The notes beneath the pieces were generated by a model. It did no database searches. It saw only the letters and a list, made by a program, of their open reading frames with translations, and had not been told where the DNA came from. From NCBI GenBank assembly GCA_016704305.1, contig JADJAL010000033.1, positions 1-64,000 on the forward strand: 64,000 nucleotides of DNA, in the 5' to 3' direction. Position numbers and translations under genes: made by a program. Positions 17,501-27,214 of the stretch are shown here, piece after piece (within the stretch, counting starts at the first letter, position 1; the number at the start of each line of letters is the position of its first letter). The DNA is from Haliea sp. (lineage in GTDB: Bacteria > Pseudomonadota > Gammaproteobacteria > Pseudomonadales > Halieaceae).

Positions 17501-18631
17501 ATGAGCTCACAGTCACCTGACTATCAATTACACGACGGCGAGCAGGACGCTGCGGTGCTCGCACTCTCCGGGGACTGGACGCAGGGACAGCATCCCGCAC
17601 GCTTCAACAGTGTAGAGCCTGAACTGGCCAGGCGGCATCTCGCGCAGCTCACGACGGATGGCGCGGCATTGGGCGACTGGGATTCCATGCTGATGGGCTT
17701 CCTGCTGCAATGCCACGACTACTGCCGCGCACAGAAGATTGAATTCAATACCCGCAATATGCCCCACGGCATTGAGCAATTGCTCGCCGTTGCCACGGCG
17801 GTGCCCGCGCGCCGGGCGGACGCGCCAAAGACTGAGTCCTGGCTGGCCTTTCTCTCGCCCGGAACCCTGGTCCGCGACCTGTGGGGCGACCTGCAGGAAT
17901 CCCTGGCCTTTACTGGCGAAGTAACCGTTGCGCTGACGCGCCTCGTGCGAGGCAAGGCCAACACCCGCTTCACCGATTTTCGCAATTTCTGCTACCAGGC
18001 TGGGCCCGAGGCCTTCGCGATCATCAGCCTGACCAGCGTGCTGGTAGGCATGATCCTGGCATACCTGGGCGCGGTGCAGCTGAGGCAGTTTGGTGCGGAA
18101 ATTTTCGTGGCCAACCTGGTCGTTATCGGCACGCTTCGGGAGATGGGAGTGTTGATGACGGCCGTCGTGATGGCGGGCCGCACCGGCGCCGCCTATGCCG
18201 CGCAACTGGGCACGATGCAAACCAACGAGGAGATTGACGCCATCACCACCATGGGTATCTCACCGGTGGAGTTTCTCGTACTGCCACGGATGCTGGCGCT
18301 GATCATCATCATGCCGTTGCTGACGATTTACGCTAACCTGCTGGGCATTGTGGGAGGCGGCATCGTTGCGGGCGGCATGGGAATCTCGCCGATACAGTAT
18401 TTCCAGCAGGGCGAATCAGCGTTGGACTTCAGCCACGTCGCGGTGGGCCTGATAAAAGCCGTGGTCTTTGCCACGCTCATCGCCGTCGCCGGTTGTCGTG
18501 CGGGCATCAACTCCGGCCGGAGTTCGGCTGCGGTAGGCCAGGCCGCCACCAACGCCGTGGTGACGGCAATCGTCTACCTGATCGTCGCGGATGCGGGCAT
18601 CAATATCCTGTTTCAGCAGTTGGGCATATGA
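17501..18631 (+). CDS. MlaE-family ABC permease with N-terminal STAS-like domain
   Basis: Inner-membrane permease of an MCE-type lipid transporter, 376 aa. The first ~120 residues are a soluble STAS-like domain; the MlaE domain follows with about five to six membrane spans. FAIISLTSVLVGMIL and the conserved loop AGRTGAAYAAQLGTMQTNEEIDAI, the site that contacts the ATPase, identify the family. In E. coli the STAS protein MlaB is separate; here the domain is fused, as in many other bacteria. First gene of a four-gene operon; overlaps the ATPase gene by ATGA. Confidence 0.9.
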   Translation: MSSQSPDYQLHDGEQDAAVLALSGDWTQGQHPARFNSVEPELARRHLAQLTTDGAALGDWDSMLMGFLLQCHDYCRAQKIEFNTRNMPHGIEQLLAVATAVPARRADAPKTESWLAFLSPGTLVRDLWGDLQESLAFTGEVTVALTRLVRGKANTRFTDFRNFCYQAGPEAFAIISLTSVLVGMILAYLGAVQLRQFGAEIFVANLVVIGTLREMGVLMTAVVMAGRTGAAYAAQLGTMQTNEEIDAITTMGISPVEFLVLPRMLALIIIMPLLTIYANLLGIVGGGIVAGGMGISPIQYFQQGESALDFSHVAVGLIKAVVFATLIAVAGCRAGINSGRSSAAVGQAATNAVVTAIVYLIVADAGINILFQQLGI

Positions 18632-19410
18632 CCGCCGACACCCCGACGCCCTACATTGAGATTCGCGACGTCACCATGGCCTATGGCTCAAACGTCATCC
18701 AGCGCGACCTCAACTTCACCATCCACCAGGGCGATATTTTCGTGATCATGGGCGGCAGCGGGTGCGGCAAAAGCACACTGCTAAAACACATGCTGGGCCT
18801 GATCCCGCCCAGCAGCGGCGACATATTGTACGAGGGCACCAGTTTCTTCCAGTCGGGCGCGGCCGAGCAGGGCGCCATGCGCCAGGACTGGGGCATCACG
18901 TACCAGTCCGGCGGCCTGTTCAGCGCGATGACACTGGCGGAAAACATTACCCTGCCACTGGAGCTCTATACCAGCTACACGCCAGCGGAAATCACCGATA
19001 TCGTCGCCTACAAACTGGCGCTGGTCGGCCTGGCCGGATACCAGTCCTACTACCCCTCTGAAATCAGCGGCGGCATGCAAAAAAGAGCTGCCCTGGCCCG
19101 CGCCATCGCGCTGGACCCAAAAATCCTGTTTTTCGATGAACCCTCCGCAGGACTGGATCCGATCAGTTCGCGCCTGCTCGATGAATTGATCGTCCAGATC
19201 AAGGAATCCATGGGCGCGACCGTCGTGATGGTGACGCACGAACTACCCAGTATTTTTGCTATTGCGACGAACTCGGTCTACCTGGACAACATCACCCGCA
19301 CTATGATCGCCTACGGTAACCCGGCTGACCTGCGCGACCACAGTCCGCAACCGGTGGTGAGGCAATTCCTGACACGCAGCGCCGCAGCCGCTACCCTGGA
19401 CCAACCATGA
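18628..19410 (+). CDS. MlaF-type ABC transporter ATP-binding protein
   Basis: ATPase subunit (260 aa) powering the MlaE-type permease. Walker A GGSGCGKSTLL at about residues 39-49, signature EISGGMQKRAALARAIAL, Walker B KILFFDEPSAGLDP and switch VTHEL are all intact. The ISGGMQKR signature variant is typical of the Mla/Mce ATPase group rather than nutrient importers. ATG at 18628 overlaps the permease stop. An upstream in-frame start lies inside the permease and was discarded. Confidence 0.93.
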   Translation: MTADTPTPYIEIRDVTMAYGSNVIQRDLNFTIHQGDIFVIMGGSGCGKSTLLKHMLGLIPPSSGDILYEGTSFFQSGAAEQGAMRQDWGITYQSGGLFSAMTLAENITLPLELYTSYTPAEITDIVAYKLALVGLAGYQSYYPSEISGGMQKRAALARAIALDPKILFFDEPSAGLDPISSRLLDELIVQIKESMGATVVMVTHELPSIFAIATNSVYLDNITRTMIAYGNPADLRDHSPQPVVRQFLTRSAAAATLDQP

Positions 19411-19420
19411 GTACCACACT

Positions 19421-20386
19421 ATGAGAGCCAAGCCACACACCGTCGCCATCGGTGCTTTCGTCATTGGCGCAATCCTGATCGCCCTGGTCACCCTGCTGTT
19501 CCTGCTCGGCTCGGGTTTCGGCAAGAAGGAGACCGTGGTCATGGTGTTCGATGGCTCCGTCAAGGGGCTCAACGTAGGTGCTCCCATGACTCTGCGCGGG
19601 GTGCAGGTCGGCCAGGTTACCGCCATTGAGTTGATTCTCGACTCCACCAAAGCCAATGTGATCATGATGGTTGAAGCAGACCTGAATGCCAAAAACATTC
19701 GCAGGGAGGGTCCCGCCAACGCCAACCTGATCGAGGAATTGATCACGCGCGGCCTGCGCGCGCAGCTCAACACGCAGAGCCTGCTGACAGGCCTGCTGTT
19801 CATCGAACTCGATTTCCACCCGAGCACACCACTCACGCTCGCCGACATCAATTCGCCCTATATACAGTTGCCTACGATACCCACCAACTTGCAGCGCATT
19901 GCGCAAAAACTGGAGGATCTCGACGTTTCCAAATTGTCCAGTGACCTGGAAAACATTAGCAATGGCATCAACAACCTGGTCAGCAGCGAGGAGTTCCAGA
20001 GCCTGCCCGCCAACATCACCAGTACCATGCACTCGATGCGCGAACTCAGCACCCAACTGCAGGCGCAACTTGCCAGCACCGGCCCCAAGCTTGACACCGT
20101 GCTGGATGAAACCGCCGCCGCTGTGGCCACTGCAAATGCAGACTTACCCAAGCTTGGGGAACTGATCGAGGGCAACCTGACAGCGCTCAATGCGGCGATC
20201 AAAGCCTTCGAACAGGGCATGGGTCAGGTGGAGGGACTGACGTCACAGGACTCACCGACCCTGTACCAATTGAATACCGCCTTGCAGGAAGTGGCCCGTG
20301 CGAGCAGGTCATTGCAATCCCTGGCAAACACACTGGAACAACAGCCCGAAGCACTGATCCGGGGCAAAAGCGGAGATGAAAAATGA
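19421..20386 (+). CDS. MCE-domain lipid transport protein (MlaD/PqiB-like)
   Basis: 321-aa periplasmic protein anchored by an N-terminal transmembrane helix (residues ~9-31), followed by one MCE domain at ~40-120 (MVFDGSVKGLNVGAPMTLRG, then VGQV). The remaining ~190 residues are mostly helical, with recurring hydrophobic heptads, and could form a longer needle or tunnel as in MCE proteins with extended C-termini. Longer than E. coli MlaD (183 aa). Overlaps the next lipoprotein gene by ATGA, the same arrangement as PqiB-PqiC. Confidence 0.88.
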   Translation: MRAKPHTVAIGAFVIGAILIALVTLLFLLGSGFGKKETVVMVFDGSVKGLNVGAPMTLRGVQVGQVTAIELILDSTKANVIMMVEADLNAKNIRREGPANANLIEELITRGLRAQLNTQSLLTGLLFIELDFHPSTPLTLADINSPYIQLPTIPTNLQRIAQKLEDLDVSKLSSDLENISNGINNLVSSEEFQSLPANITSTMHSMRELSTQLQAQLASTGPKLDTVLDETAAAVATANADLPKLGELIEGNLTALNAAIKAFEQGMGQVEGLTSQDSPTLYQLNTALQEVARASRSLQSLANTLEQQPEALIRGKSGDEK

Positions 20387-20997
20387 GCACCAGATTAATG
20401 CCACGCGTTGTGTTACTGACCCTGGGCCTGTTGCTGGCGGGCTGCGGCACCAGCCCACCGAACAATTTCTATGTGCTGTCCGCCCACGAATTCCCCGCGC
20501 CGAGCGGCGCGACTCCGACGCTGGGCGTTGGCCCCGTCACCATCCCTGAATACCTCGGCCGCAAGCACATGGTCTACAACCGTGTGGAAAACACCCTGCA
20601 GGTCGCCAATCTGGATATGTGGGCGGAACCACTGGACAGTGGGATACAGCGCGTATTGATGCTCAATCTGACGGGGCTGCTCAACACGCAGGACGTGAGC
20701 ATCTTTCCGTGGCGCCCCGAGCGGGCGCCGGATTTCGGCGTGGAGGTCAACCTGCTGCAGTTGGATGCCAATGAGACTGCGGCGATGCTGACGGCAGATT
20801 GGCTGGTGTATCGCCCGGGCGGCAATGCGCCCATTAACCGCCGCATCAGCCGTCTCCAGGTGCCTTTACCGGCCGGCGCCACGGAACCGGGACAGGTCGC
20901 CGCCGCCTACAGTACCCTGCTCTTCCAACTCAGCGAGATCATCGCAGCGGCCATCGCGTCGGACCACGCCTCGGGGAGCGCTGCCTCCACTCCCTGA
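20383..20997 (+). CDS. PqiC-like transport-associated lipoprotein
   Basis: 204-aa lipoprotein, signal peptide with lipobox LLAGC at about residues 18-22. The mature sequence NNFYVLSAHEFP, the GVGPVTIPEYLGRKHMV segment and a late SRLQVPLPAGAT match the ABC-type transport auxiliary lipoprotein family (PqiC/YmbA). These proteins sit on the inner face of the outer membrane and pair with MCE proteins. Last gene of the lipid transport operon, so this system combines Mla-like core subunits with a Pqi-like lipoprotein. Confidence 0.85.
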   Translation: MSTRLMPRVVLLTLGLLLAGCGTSPPNNFYVLSAHEFPAPSGATPTLGVGPVTIPEYLGRKHMVYNRVENTLQVANLDMWAEPLDSGIQRVLMLNLTGLLNTQDVSIFPWRPERAPDFGVEVNLLQLDANETAAMLTADWLVYRPGGNAPINRRISRLQVPLPAGATEPGQVAAAYSTLLFQLSEIIAAAIASDHASGSAASTP

Positions 20998-21024
20998 AAC
21001 ACCTACGCTGAAGCCAGTCGCGCC

Positions 21025-21789
21025 CTAGAAATCGTCAGGGCGCAGCATCGCGTCGGAGCCACCGTCGACGAAAAATACGGAACCGCACAGATAGCTTGCC
21101 TCGTCGCTCAGCATGAAGCGCATGACATTGGCGATGTGCACCGGCTGCGCGTTGTATCCCACCGGCACCATGTCGCCGAACGCCTTGATGGCGGGGCCGA
21201 ATTCCTTGTCGGCCAGGACACGGTCGGTGAGCGGCGTCATCGTGATGCCCGGCGCGACCGCGTTGAGACGGATGCCGGCGGCCGCATACTCCACCACATG
21301 GCGGCGCATCCAGATCGTCACCGCCCGCTTGGAGCCGCCGTAAGCGGTCTGCCCGTCGCGGCCCTCAACCATGGCACACGCGGCTGCTTCATCACCGGCA
21401 AGGCAGGCCTGCACGAAGGGATCGGCAGTGCCGATCATCGGGGCGGAGTTGGAGGAGACAAACAGCACGTTGCCCTTCTTCTTCGCGAGCAGGTCACGCA
21501 ATCCTTCCACCGTTGCCACCACAGCAAAGTAATTGACCTGTGCAATCAGCGAAAAAGGCTTGGCCACCGGCGGCAGGCCGGCACAGGGAATGAAGGCATC
21601 GAGCCCCTCGGGCGACAGTGCGCGCACGCCATCGATCGCAGCCTGCCGGCCCGCGGCCGTGGAGAGATCGGCGATGACATCGCCCTCCTTGATGTCCACC
21701 GAAATAACACGGTGCCCAGCGGCGAGCAGTTGCCGTTTCAGTTCCGCGCCGATTCCCGTGGCACCGCCAGTCATTGCATAGGTACGCAT
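21025..21789 (-). CDS. SDR-family oxidoreductase (hydroxysteroid dehydrogenase-like)
   Basis: 254-aa short-chain dehydrogenase. The start MRTYAMTGGATGIGAELKRQL has the cofactor loop, with DIKEGD (an acidic residue favouring NAD). FVSSNSAP and YGGSKRAV give the catalytic Ser, Tyr and Lys. RLNAVAPGITMTPL and a C-terminal FFVDGGSDA complete the fold. The pattern resembles 3-alpha-hydroxysteroid dehydrogenase/carbonyl reductase, but substrate is uncertain. The ATG at 21789 was preferred over an upstream in-frame start that extends 38 unconserved residues. Confidence 0.85.
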   Translation of the reverse strand: MRTYAMTGGATGIGAELKRQLLAAGHRVISVDIKEGDVIADLSTAAGRQAAIDGVRALSPEGLDAFIPCAGLPPVAKPFSLIAQVNYFAVVATVEGLRDLLAKKKGNVLFVSSNSAPMIGTADPFVQACLAGDEAAACAMVEGRDGQTAYGGSKRAVTIWMRRHVVEYAAAGIRLNAVAPGITMTPLTDRVLADKEFGPAIKAFGDMVPVGYNAQPVHIANVMRFMLSDEASYLCGSVFFVDGGSDAMLRPDDF

Positions 21790-21980
21790 AGTCGCTCCCG
21801 TTGTGTAATTGCGTTGTAAGACATGTGCCGCCGGTATGCGGCGGCGATGAGATCCCGGCAAGTGTACCCGCCGCGCGACGCACCCGCTCCCCGGTGCCGC
21901 CATTCACTTCGAGAAAACCGCTGCGAGCACAGCCTGCTGAACTGTGCTGCTGGACTGCACCGCTTGCTCGCGCGCGGGAG

Positions 21981-22659
21981 TCAGCAGGACAATTCGATAA
22001 CGTCACCCACGCCTTGCAGCGCACCCGGGTCCTTGTTGCGAGCATTACTCACGGCGCGCGACAGCGGCATGAGCAGCAGCTTCATCTTCAACTCGCTGCG
22101 AAACATCGGATCGTCGGGGACGATGGCATGGGTATTGTCCAACCAGCGACGCGCGCTCATCTGGCGCGAGGAACACCGGCATGCGCGCATGCCAGGGTTT
22201 GAAGTCCGGCGCCGCCGCCGTGGTGACCACCGTGCACGACAACAGCGGGGGCTCGCCGCCCTCCCACACATCCCACAGCGCGGCCACCGCCAGCGCCTGC
22301 TGTTCATTGCTGATCAGCCATGGCTGCTTTACGCCGTCTTCCTGCCGCCACTCGATAAAGCTGCTCATTGGCAGCAGGCCGCGCTGGCGCCGAAACGGGC
22401 CGCGAAAGGCCGGGCTGGTAGCGAGCGTTTCGCTGCGCGCATTGAACATGGAGTAGGCCTGGCTCACCTCCTTTGCCCACGAGGGTGTAAGCCACCAGCG
22501 CGCGGAATCCACCGTTGCCCCGGACTCGCCCCTACGCACCAGCGCTACCTGCTCCGTCGGCGCCACATTCAGTGCCTGCGGCAGCGACAGGTGGATACCC
22601 AGGTCGCGCAGCAATTGCTGCAACCCGGGACTGTCGATGACATTGAAGCGGCCGCACAT
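21981..22659 (-). CDS. yedK: SRAP/YedK-family abasic site protein (one frameshift)
   Basis: SOS response-associated peptidase-like protein (HMCES/YedK) that forms a protective thiazolidine crosslink with abasic sites in single-stranded DNA. The start MCGRFNVID places the catalytic Cys at position 2; RFNAR-like FNARSET, PMSSFIEWR (active Glu) and HARMPVFLAP (active His) follow. At about 22145-22160 the frame changes, equivalent to one extra base or loss of a CG dinucleotide in a GCGCGCG run, then continues RRWLDNTHAIVPDDP to a normal end. Repaired length is about 225 aa. Probably a sequence error. Confidence 0.88.
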
Positions 22660-22820
22660 GGGGGCACTGTGCCGAAAAGTGGAAGTTGCGGCAAGCACCG
22701 CTCGCGATTGCTCCGGGTCGCGTAACTTGCGTATTACCCGGAGTCTTGCCGAGCAATCAGGAACAGGCTATACCTGCACTTCACCGAGCAGTTCAGCCTG
22801 CGCCATCCCGGAGCCTGCAC

Positions 22821-23477
22821 ATGAATCGATTCATCTCCCTCGCCGTCGTCATCTCCACGGCCTGGACCACCTCCGCCGCTGCCGACACCGCCAACGCACG
22901 CTGCGACATCTACCCCAAGGGCGAGGACCACGCCAGCGCCATGCTGGCCTGCACGTTCGGGCAGCGCCAGGGTTACGTGACCATCACCCGCGCCGACGGC
23001 GTCACCCACGACCTGTCACCGGTGGGTGATACGCCCGGCAATTATCGCGACCAGGACGGGCGCCCGGTGTACCGCCAGAGCGGGCTCGGCGACCAGGGCC
23101 TGATCTTCCGCCTGCCGGACGAAAGCGTGTACGTGTACTGGGACACCAGCGCGCTGCTGCCGCCGGCGGACAAGGACAACCCCACCGCTCCCTATACCAC
23201 CTCGGACTACGACGCCACCACGCTGCTGCGCTGCCGCGCCGCAGGCGCCTCGGACTTCGGCAACTGCCCTGCGGGCATCCTGCGCATGGACGGCGACCAG
23301 GCCTCCGTCGTGGTGAAAAGCCCCGCTGGCGAGGAGTTCACCATCAACTTCATGGCGGATTACGTGAATGCCACCAACGGCGAAGTGAAGGCCGAACTCA
23401 ATGGCGATACGTGGACCGTAACGACGGACAACGGCGAAGTCTATGAAGTGCCGACGGCGGCGATCACCGGCGGCTGA
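22821..23477 (+). CDS. Exported protein of unknown function
   Basis: 218-aa protein with a signal peptide (MNRFISLAVVISTAWTTSAAA, cleavage near ADTANA). The mature part looks beta-rich and contains four cysteines (near residues 28, 45, 126 and 137), which could form two disulphides. I do not recognise a named family with confidence; short stretches such as RPVYRQSGLGDQGLIFRL recall small periplasmic proteins of marine bacteria. ATG at 22821 is preceded by GGAG. It stands alone between divergent yedK and convergent efpL. Confidence 0.6.
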   Translation: MNRFISLAVVISTAWTTSAAADTANARCDIYPKGEDHASAMLACTFGQRQGYVTITRADGVTHDLSPVGDTPGNYRDQDGRPVYRQSGLGDQGLIFRLPDESVYVYWDTSALLPPADKDNPTAPYTTSDYDATTLLRCRAAGASDFGNCPAGILRMDGDQASVVVKSPAGEEFTINFMADYVNATNGEVKAELNGDTWTVTTDNGEVYEVPTAAITGG

Positions 23478-23551
23478 CGGAACTCGCGTTAGTCACACTT
23501 TCGCGGAGCAGGGAAGACAGGATGACTGGCGGTGGTTCCTGCAGGCAGCCA

Positions 23552-24127
23552 TTATTTGCTGTCCGCCCGCCCCACGAACCTGCGCTCTTCCACATTGACC
23601 CTGACTTTGTCGCCGGTGGCAATGTACTCCGGGACCTGCACGGTCAGGCCGGTCGACAACTTTGCGGGCTTCGTCCTTGACGTCGCCGAGCCGCCCTTGA
23701 TCGAGGGATCGGTCTCCATCACGTCAAGCTCCACGATGGACGGCAGATCGAGGGCTACCGGCACATCGTTCACGACGATCACATGCACGCCTTCCGTGGC
23801 CTCATTGATGAACAGCATCTCGTCGGCGATGGACTGTGAATTGAGGTTGTACGGCGTGTAGTCGCCGGCATCCAGAAAGACGTGTTCGTCGCCGTCAATG
23901 TAGGAAAACATCGCGGGCTTGCGCACCAGGTCGGCGAGATTCAGCATGTCCGAGTCCTTGAACGTCTCGTCGATCTTGCTTTGCGTGACCACGTCGTACA
24001 TGCGCATGCGGTAGAGACTCCCGCCCGCGCGGCCCTGCGGCACGGACCGCTCGATGTCCCTGACTATGTAGGTCTTACCCTCGTAGTTGATCGCGGTGTT
24101 TTTCTTGATTTCACTGGCCTTGGGCAT
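23552..24127 (-). CDS. efpL: Elongation factor P-like protein
   Basis: EF-P paralogue (YeiP/EfpL), 191 aa, colinear with E. coli YeiP: the MPKASEIKKNTAINYEGK start, FKDSDMLNLADL, FSYIDGDEHVF, DYTPYNL and the final VEERRFVGRAD. EfpL helps ribosomes through stalled peptide motifs and uses an arginine at the tip of domain I rather than the modified lysine of EF-P. The loop SVPQGRAGGSLYRMR has an Arg in the corresponding region. Single-gene transcript between an exported protein gene and a GFA gene. Confidence 0.93.
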   Translation of the reverse strand: MPKASEIKKNTAINYEGKTYIVRDIERSVPQGRAGGSLYRMRMYDVVTQSKIDETFKDSDMLNLADLVRKPAMFSYIDGDEHVFLDAGDYTPYNLNSQSIADEMLFINEATEGVHVIVVNDVPVALDLPSIVELDVMETDPSIKGGSATSRTKPAKLSTGLTVQVPEYIATGDKVRVNVEERRFVGRADSK

Positions 24128-24153
24128 GTCTTCTCGTCCTTATCTGATGCGGT

Positions 24154-24552
24154 TTATGCGGGAAAGCGCTCGAACTCCGGCAGCGCGTGCAACTGCTTCA
24201 CCCAACCGAGCCGTTCGGCGGTCTGGATCTGCATCGTCGGCGGCAGCGCCTCGGGGTCGTCCAGCGTGGACGACTGTATATCGACAATGCCCGGGAGTAT
24301 GGCCGCATTGCGATAGAACAACCCGGTCCCGCAATCGCCACAGAAACTGCGCATCGCGGTACCTGAGGAATTGATCGTCTTTGGCTGCCCTTGCGTCACG
24401 GTGAGGGCAGCGTCGGGAAACATCGCCCACGTCACCATCGGCGCACCGGCGCTGCGTTGGCAGTCGCTGCAGTGGCACACGGCAACCACGTTGGGCTCAC
24501 CTGCGAGCTGATAGCGGATCGCGCCACACATACAGTGTCCAGAGTAGGTCAT
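24154..24552 (-). CDS. GFA/CENP-V-family zinc protein
   Basis: 132-aa protein of the glutathione-dependent formaldehyde-activating (GFA, CENP-V/Mss4-like) fold. Zinc-binding cysteines are arranged as GHCMCGAIRY, CHCSDCQRSAG and SFCGDCGTGLFY, the standard pattern. Despite the family name most members have no proven formaldehyde activity. ATG at 24552 precedes the conserved start MTYSGHC; the upstream frame is not conserved. It lies 26 bp before efpL on the same strand, possibly co-transcribed. Confidence 0.85.
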   Translation of the reverse strand: MTYSGHCMCGAIRYQLAGEPNVVAVCHCSDCQRSAGAPMVTWAMFPDAALTVTQGQPKTINSSGTAMRSFCGDCGTGLFYRNAAILPGIVDIQSSTLDDPEALPPTMQIQTAERLGWVKQLHALPEFERFPA

Positions 24553-24715
24553 AATAAAAACTCCTGTGGGAGGCCGCCGATTATTTGCCAAGTGCGGCGC
24601 AAGGTCCAGACCTCGATGCACTTAAGCAATGGCGCAGACGTGCTGCCTGCAGGATTCTGGTCTGTTGTATGCTGCCCTGTGCAAAAAAGCCACACGGGCA
24701 TGAACTGGAGTTGGG

Positions 24716-25577
24716 ATGCAGGTGATAAAAGTTCTGAGTTTCGCGGTTGTTATCTACCTGGTAGTCGTCCTGCTTTACGCCCTGATGCAGCGCTCATTCA
24801 TTTATTTATTTCCCGCAGGCGCAGAGCATCGAAACAGCACTGGCCGGTGTGGAGCACATCGGCGGCAGCCCCTGGCAGGACGCGGACGGCAATTGGCTGG
24901 GGTGGCAACACGGCGCGCCGGGCGCGAGCCGACGCGTGCTGGTGATGCACGGGAATGCCGGGCAGGCGCTCGACCGGCAGTATTTCACCGCGCTGTTTCG
25001 TGGATTGCACGATTCGGGGCCGTGGGAAGTGAACGTGTTGGAGTACCCCGGCTACGGGCCGCGCACCGGCACACCTTCAGAGCAAACGCTGCGCAATGCC
25101 GCCGTGCAGGCGATGGACCTGTTGCAAGCGCAGCGACCCGGGCCTGTGTTGCTGCTCGGCGAATCGCTGGGCAGTGGCGTCTCCGCCCATGTGGCAGCGG
25201 CGCGCCCTGACGCCGTCGCGGGAATAATACTGGTGACGCCGTTTGCCTCGCTGGGCGCGGTGGCGCGGTACCACATGCCGTTCCTGCCAGTCGCGCTGCT
25301 GTTGCGGGACCGGTTCGACACGCTGGCTCTGCTGAGTGGCTTCGATGGTCCCCTGGTGATCGTTACCGGCGGCGCCGACGACGTTGTGCCCGAACAGCTG
25401 GCGCTGCCACTGAAAACGGCACATCGGGGAAAACTGCTGCACTGGCGCCAGCCGGACGCCGGCCACAACACCATTGACATGAATCCGCGCGCCCAGGGCT
25501 GGCGCGACATCGACGCGTTCCTGGCGGCACAGTTGCCGCCGCAGGGCGAGTCACTGAGGGAGCCATCGGCAGAATGA
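24716..25577 (+). CDS. Alpha/beta hydrolase, BEM46-like (one frameshift)
   Basis: Membrane-anchored serine hydrolase, repaired length 286 aa. The N-terminal helix (MQVIKVLSFAVVIYLVVVLL) is followed by FIYLFP. One extra C in the CCC at 24812-24814 shifts the frame, and the protein resumes QAQSIETALAGVEHIGG. Catalytic elements: VMHGNAGQ (oxyanion loop), GESLGSGVSAHVAA (nucleophile elbow), a GGADDVVP acid region and DAGHNTI (His). Overlaps the AbgT-type transporter by ATGA, which suggests a hydrolase-uptake unit, for example cleavage of an imported conjugate; this is inference. Confidence 0.8.
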
Positions 25578-27139
25578 AAAACGCGCAGGACAACTCACGC
25601 ATGACATCGACGGCGCAGCGCACGCTGCTGGAACGCGGCCTGAATACGATTGAGCAAGTGGGCAACAGGTTGCCCGATCCGGCCGCGCTGTTCTTCCTGT
25701 TGCTGCTGGCGACCTGGGTCCTGTCCTGGTTGCTGTCCGGGATCGAGTTCAACGCGATTCATCCCGCCACTGGCGAACCAATCCGCGTGAGCAACCAGTT
25801 GAGCGGCGCGGCGCTGGCGAAGTTCCTCACCAGTATGGTCGCGACATTCACCAGTTTTGCGCCGCTGGGCGTGGTGCTGGTGGCCATGCTGGGCGTCGGC
25901 GTCGCCGAACACACCGGTTTTGTCGGTGCCGCGCTGAGCCGGGTGCTGGGCTTTACCTCGACAAAAATCCTGACGCCGATGGTGATTCTGGTCGGCGTGC
26001 TCAGCTCGGTCGCCGTGGATGCCGGCTACGTAGTGGTGATACCACTTGGCGCGGTGATGTTCCATGCCGTGGGCCGCCATCCACTGGCCGGGATCGCCGC
26101 CGCGTTCGCGGGGGTGTCCGGCGGTTTTTCGGCCAATCTGGTGCCTTCAGCACTGGACCCGATGCTGGCCGGCATCACGCAGGAAGCCGGGCGCGTGATC
26201 GATCCGGCGCTGGTGGTCAATCCGCTGGCCAACTGGGGCTTCATGTCAGCGTCGTGCGTGCTGATCGTGCTGGTCGGCTGGTGGCTGACCGATCGGGTGA
26301 TCGAGCCGCGCCTGGCCAGAGGCACGCCGGTTGACGGTGACCTGACTGACCAGCCGTCGATGGGAGCACTGGAGGAAAGGGAATCACGCGGATTGCAGTG
26401 GGCCATCGTCGCGATCATGGCAGGCGCGGTGCTCCTGACGCTGGCCGCACTGCCGGATGACTCACCCCTGCGCGATGCCCAGGGCCAGCTCGGCGCATTC
26501 GGCTCGCCGATGATGCAGGCGATCGTGCCTTTCATTTTCCTGTTCTTCCTGGTTCCCGGCGTTGTTTACGGCTACGTGGCTGGCACCATCAAAAGCCATC
26601 GCGATATCGTGGAGGGCATGGGCAAGGCCATGTCCTCGATGGGCTACTACATCGTCATGGCCTTTTTCGCGGCGCAGTTCATTGCCGCATTCAGCAGTTC
26701 CAACATCGGCGTGTTGCTGGCCATGTCGGGCGCCGCCGGGCTGGGCGCGATGGCGCTGCCGCCCCAGGTGACGGTGGTCGGCATCATCGCCCTGACGGCG
26801 TTTATCAACCTGTTCGTCGGTTCCGCCTCGGCCAAGTGGTTGATCATCGCACCGATTTTCGTGCCGATGCTGATGCAGTTGGGCATTTCGCCCGAACTGA
26901 CGCAGGCGGCCTATCGCGTCGGAGATTCTTCCACCAACATCATCACGCCGCTGCTGCCCTACTTCCCATTGATCGTGGTGTTCTGCAGGCGCTACTACAC
27001 CGGCGCGGGCATCGGCACGCTGATCTCACTCATGCTGCCGTACTCGATCGTCCTGCTGGTCGTCTGGACCGCGTTCCTGATGCTCTTCTGGGCACTGGGC
27101 CTGCCGCTGGGACTGCAGGCGAGCTACACCTATCCCTAG
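25574..27139 (+). CDS. AbgT-family transporter
   Basis: 521-aa inner-membrane protein of the AbgT family (p-aminobenzoyl-glutamate importer AbgT, or MtrF-type sulfonamide/antimetabolite exporters). Roughly nine to eleven hydrophobic spans plus two re-entrant hairpins. Family landmarks: RLPDPAALFFLLLL near residue 37, VAVDAGYVVVIPLGA, FSANLVPSALDPMLAGIT and GDSSTNIITPLLPYFPL. Whether it imports or exports cannot be read from sequence. It is coupled to the alpha/beta hydrolase. Confidence 0.9.
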   Translation: MKNAQDNSRMTSTAQRTLLERGLNTIEQVGNRLPDPAALFFLLLLATWVLSWLLSGIEFNAIHPATGEPIRVSNQLSGAALAKFLTSMVATFTSFAPLGVVLVAMLGVGVAEHTGFVGAALSRVLGFTSTKILTPMVILVGVLSSVAVDAGYVVVIPLGAVMFHAVGRHPLAGIAAAFAGVSGGFSANLVPSALDPMLAGITQEAGRVIDPALVVNPLANWGFMSASCVLIVLVGWWLTDRVIEPRLARGTPVDGDLTDQPSMGALEERESRGLQWAIVAIMAGAVLLTLAALPDDSPLRDAQGQLGAFGSPMMQAIVPFIFLFFLVPGVVYGYVAGTIKSHRDIVEGMGKAMSSMGYYIVMAFFAAQFIAAFSSSNIGVLLAMSGAAGLGAMALPPQVTVVGIIALTAFINLFVGSASAKWLIIAPIFVPMLMQLGISPELTQAAYRVGDSSTNIITPLLPYFPLIVVFCRRYYTGAGIGTLISLMLPYSIVLLVVWTAFLMLFWALGLPLGLQASYTYP

Positions 27140-27214
27140 TGCCTGTTCGCGGGCCATCGACACGCCGCTCGCCAGCGGAAGGAATACCAAGCCAACGGAA
27201 CGCGCGCTGATGCG

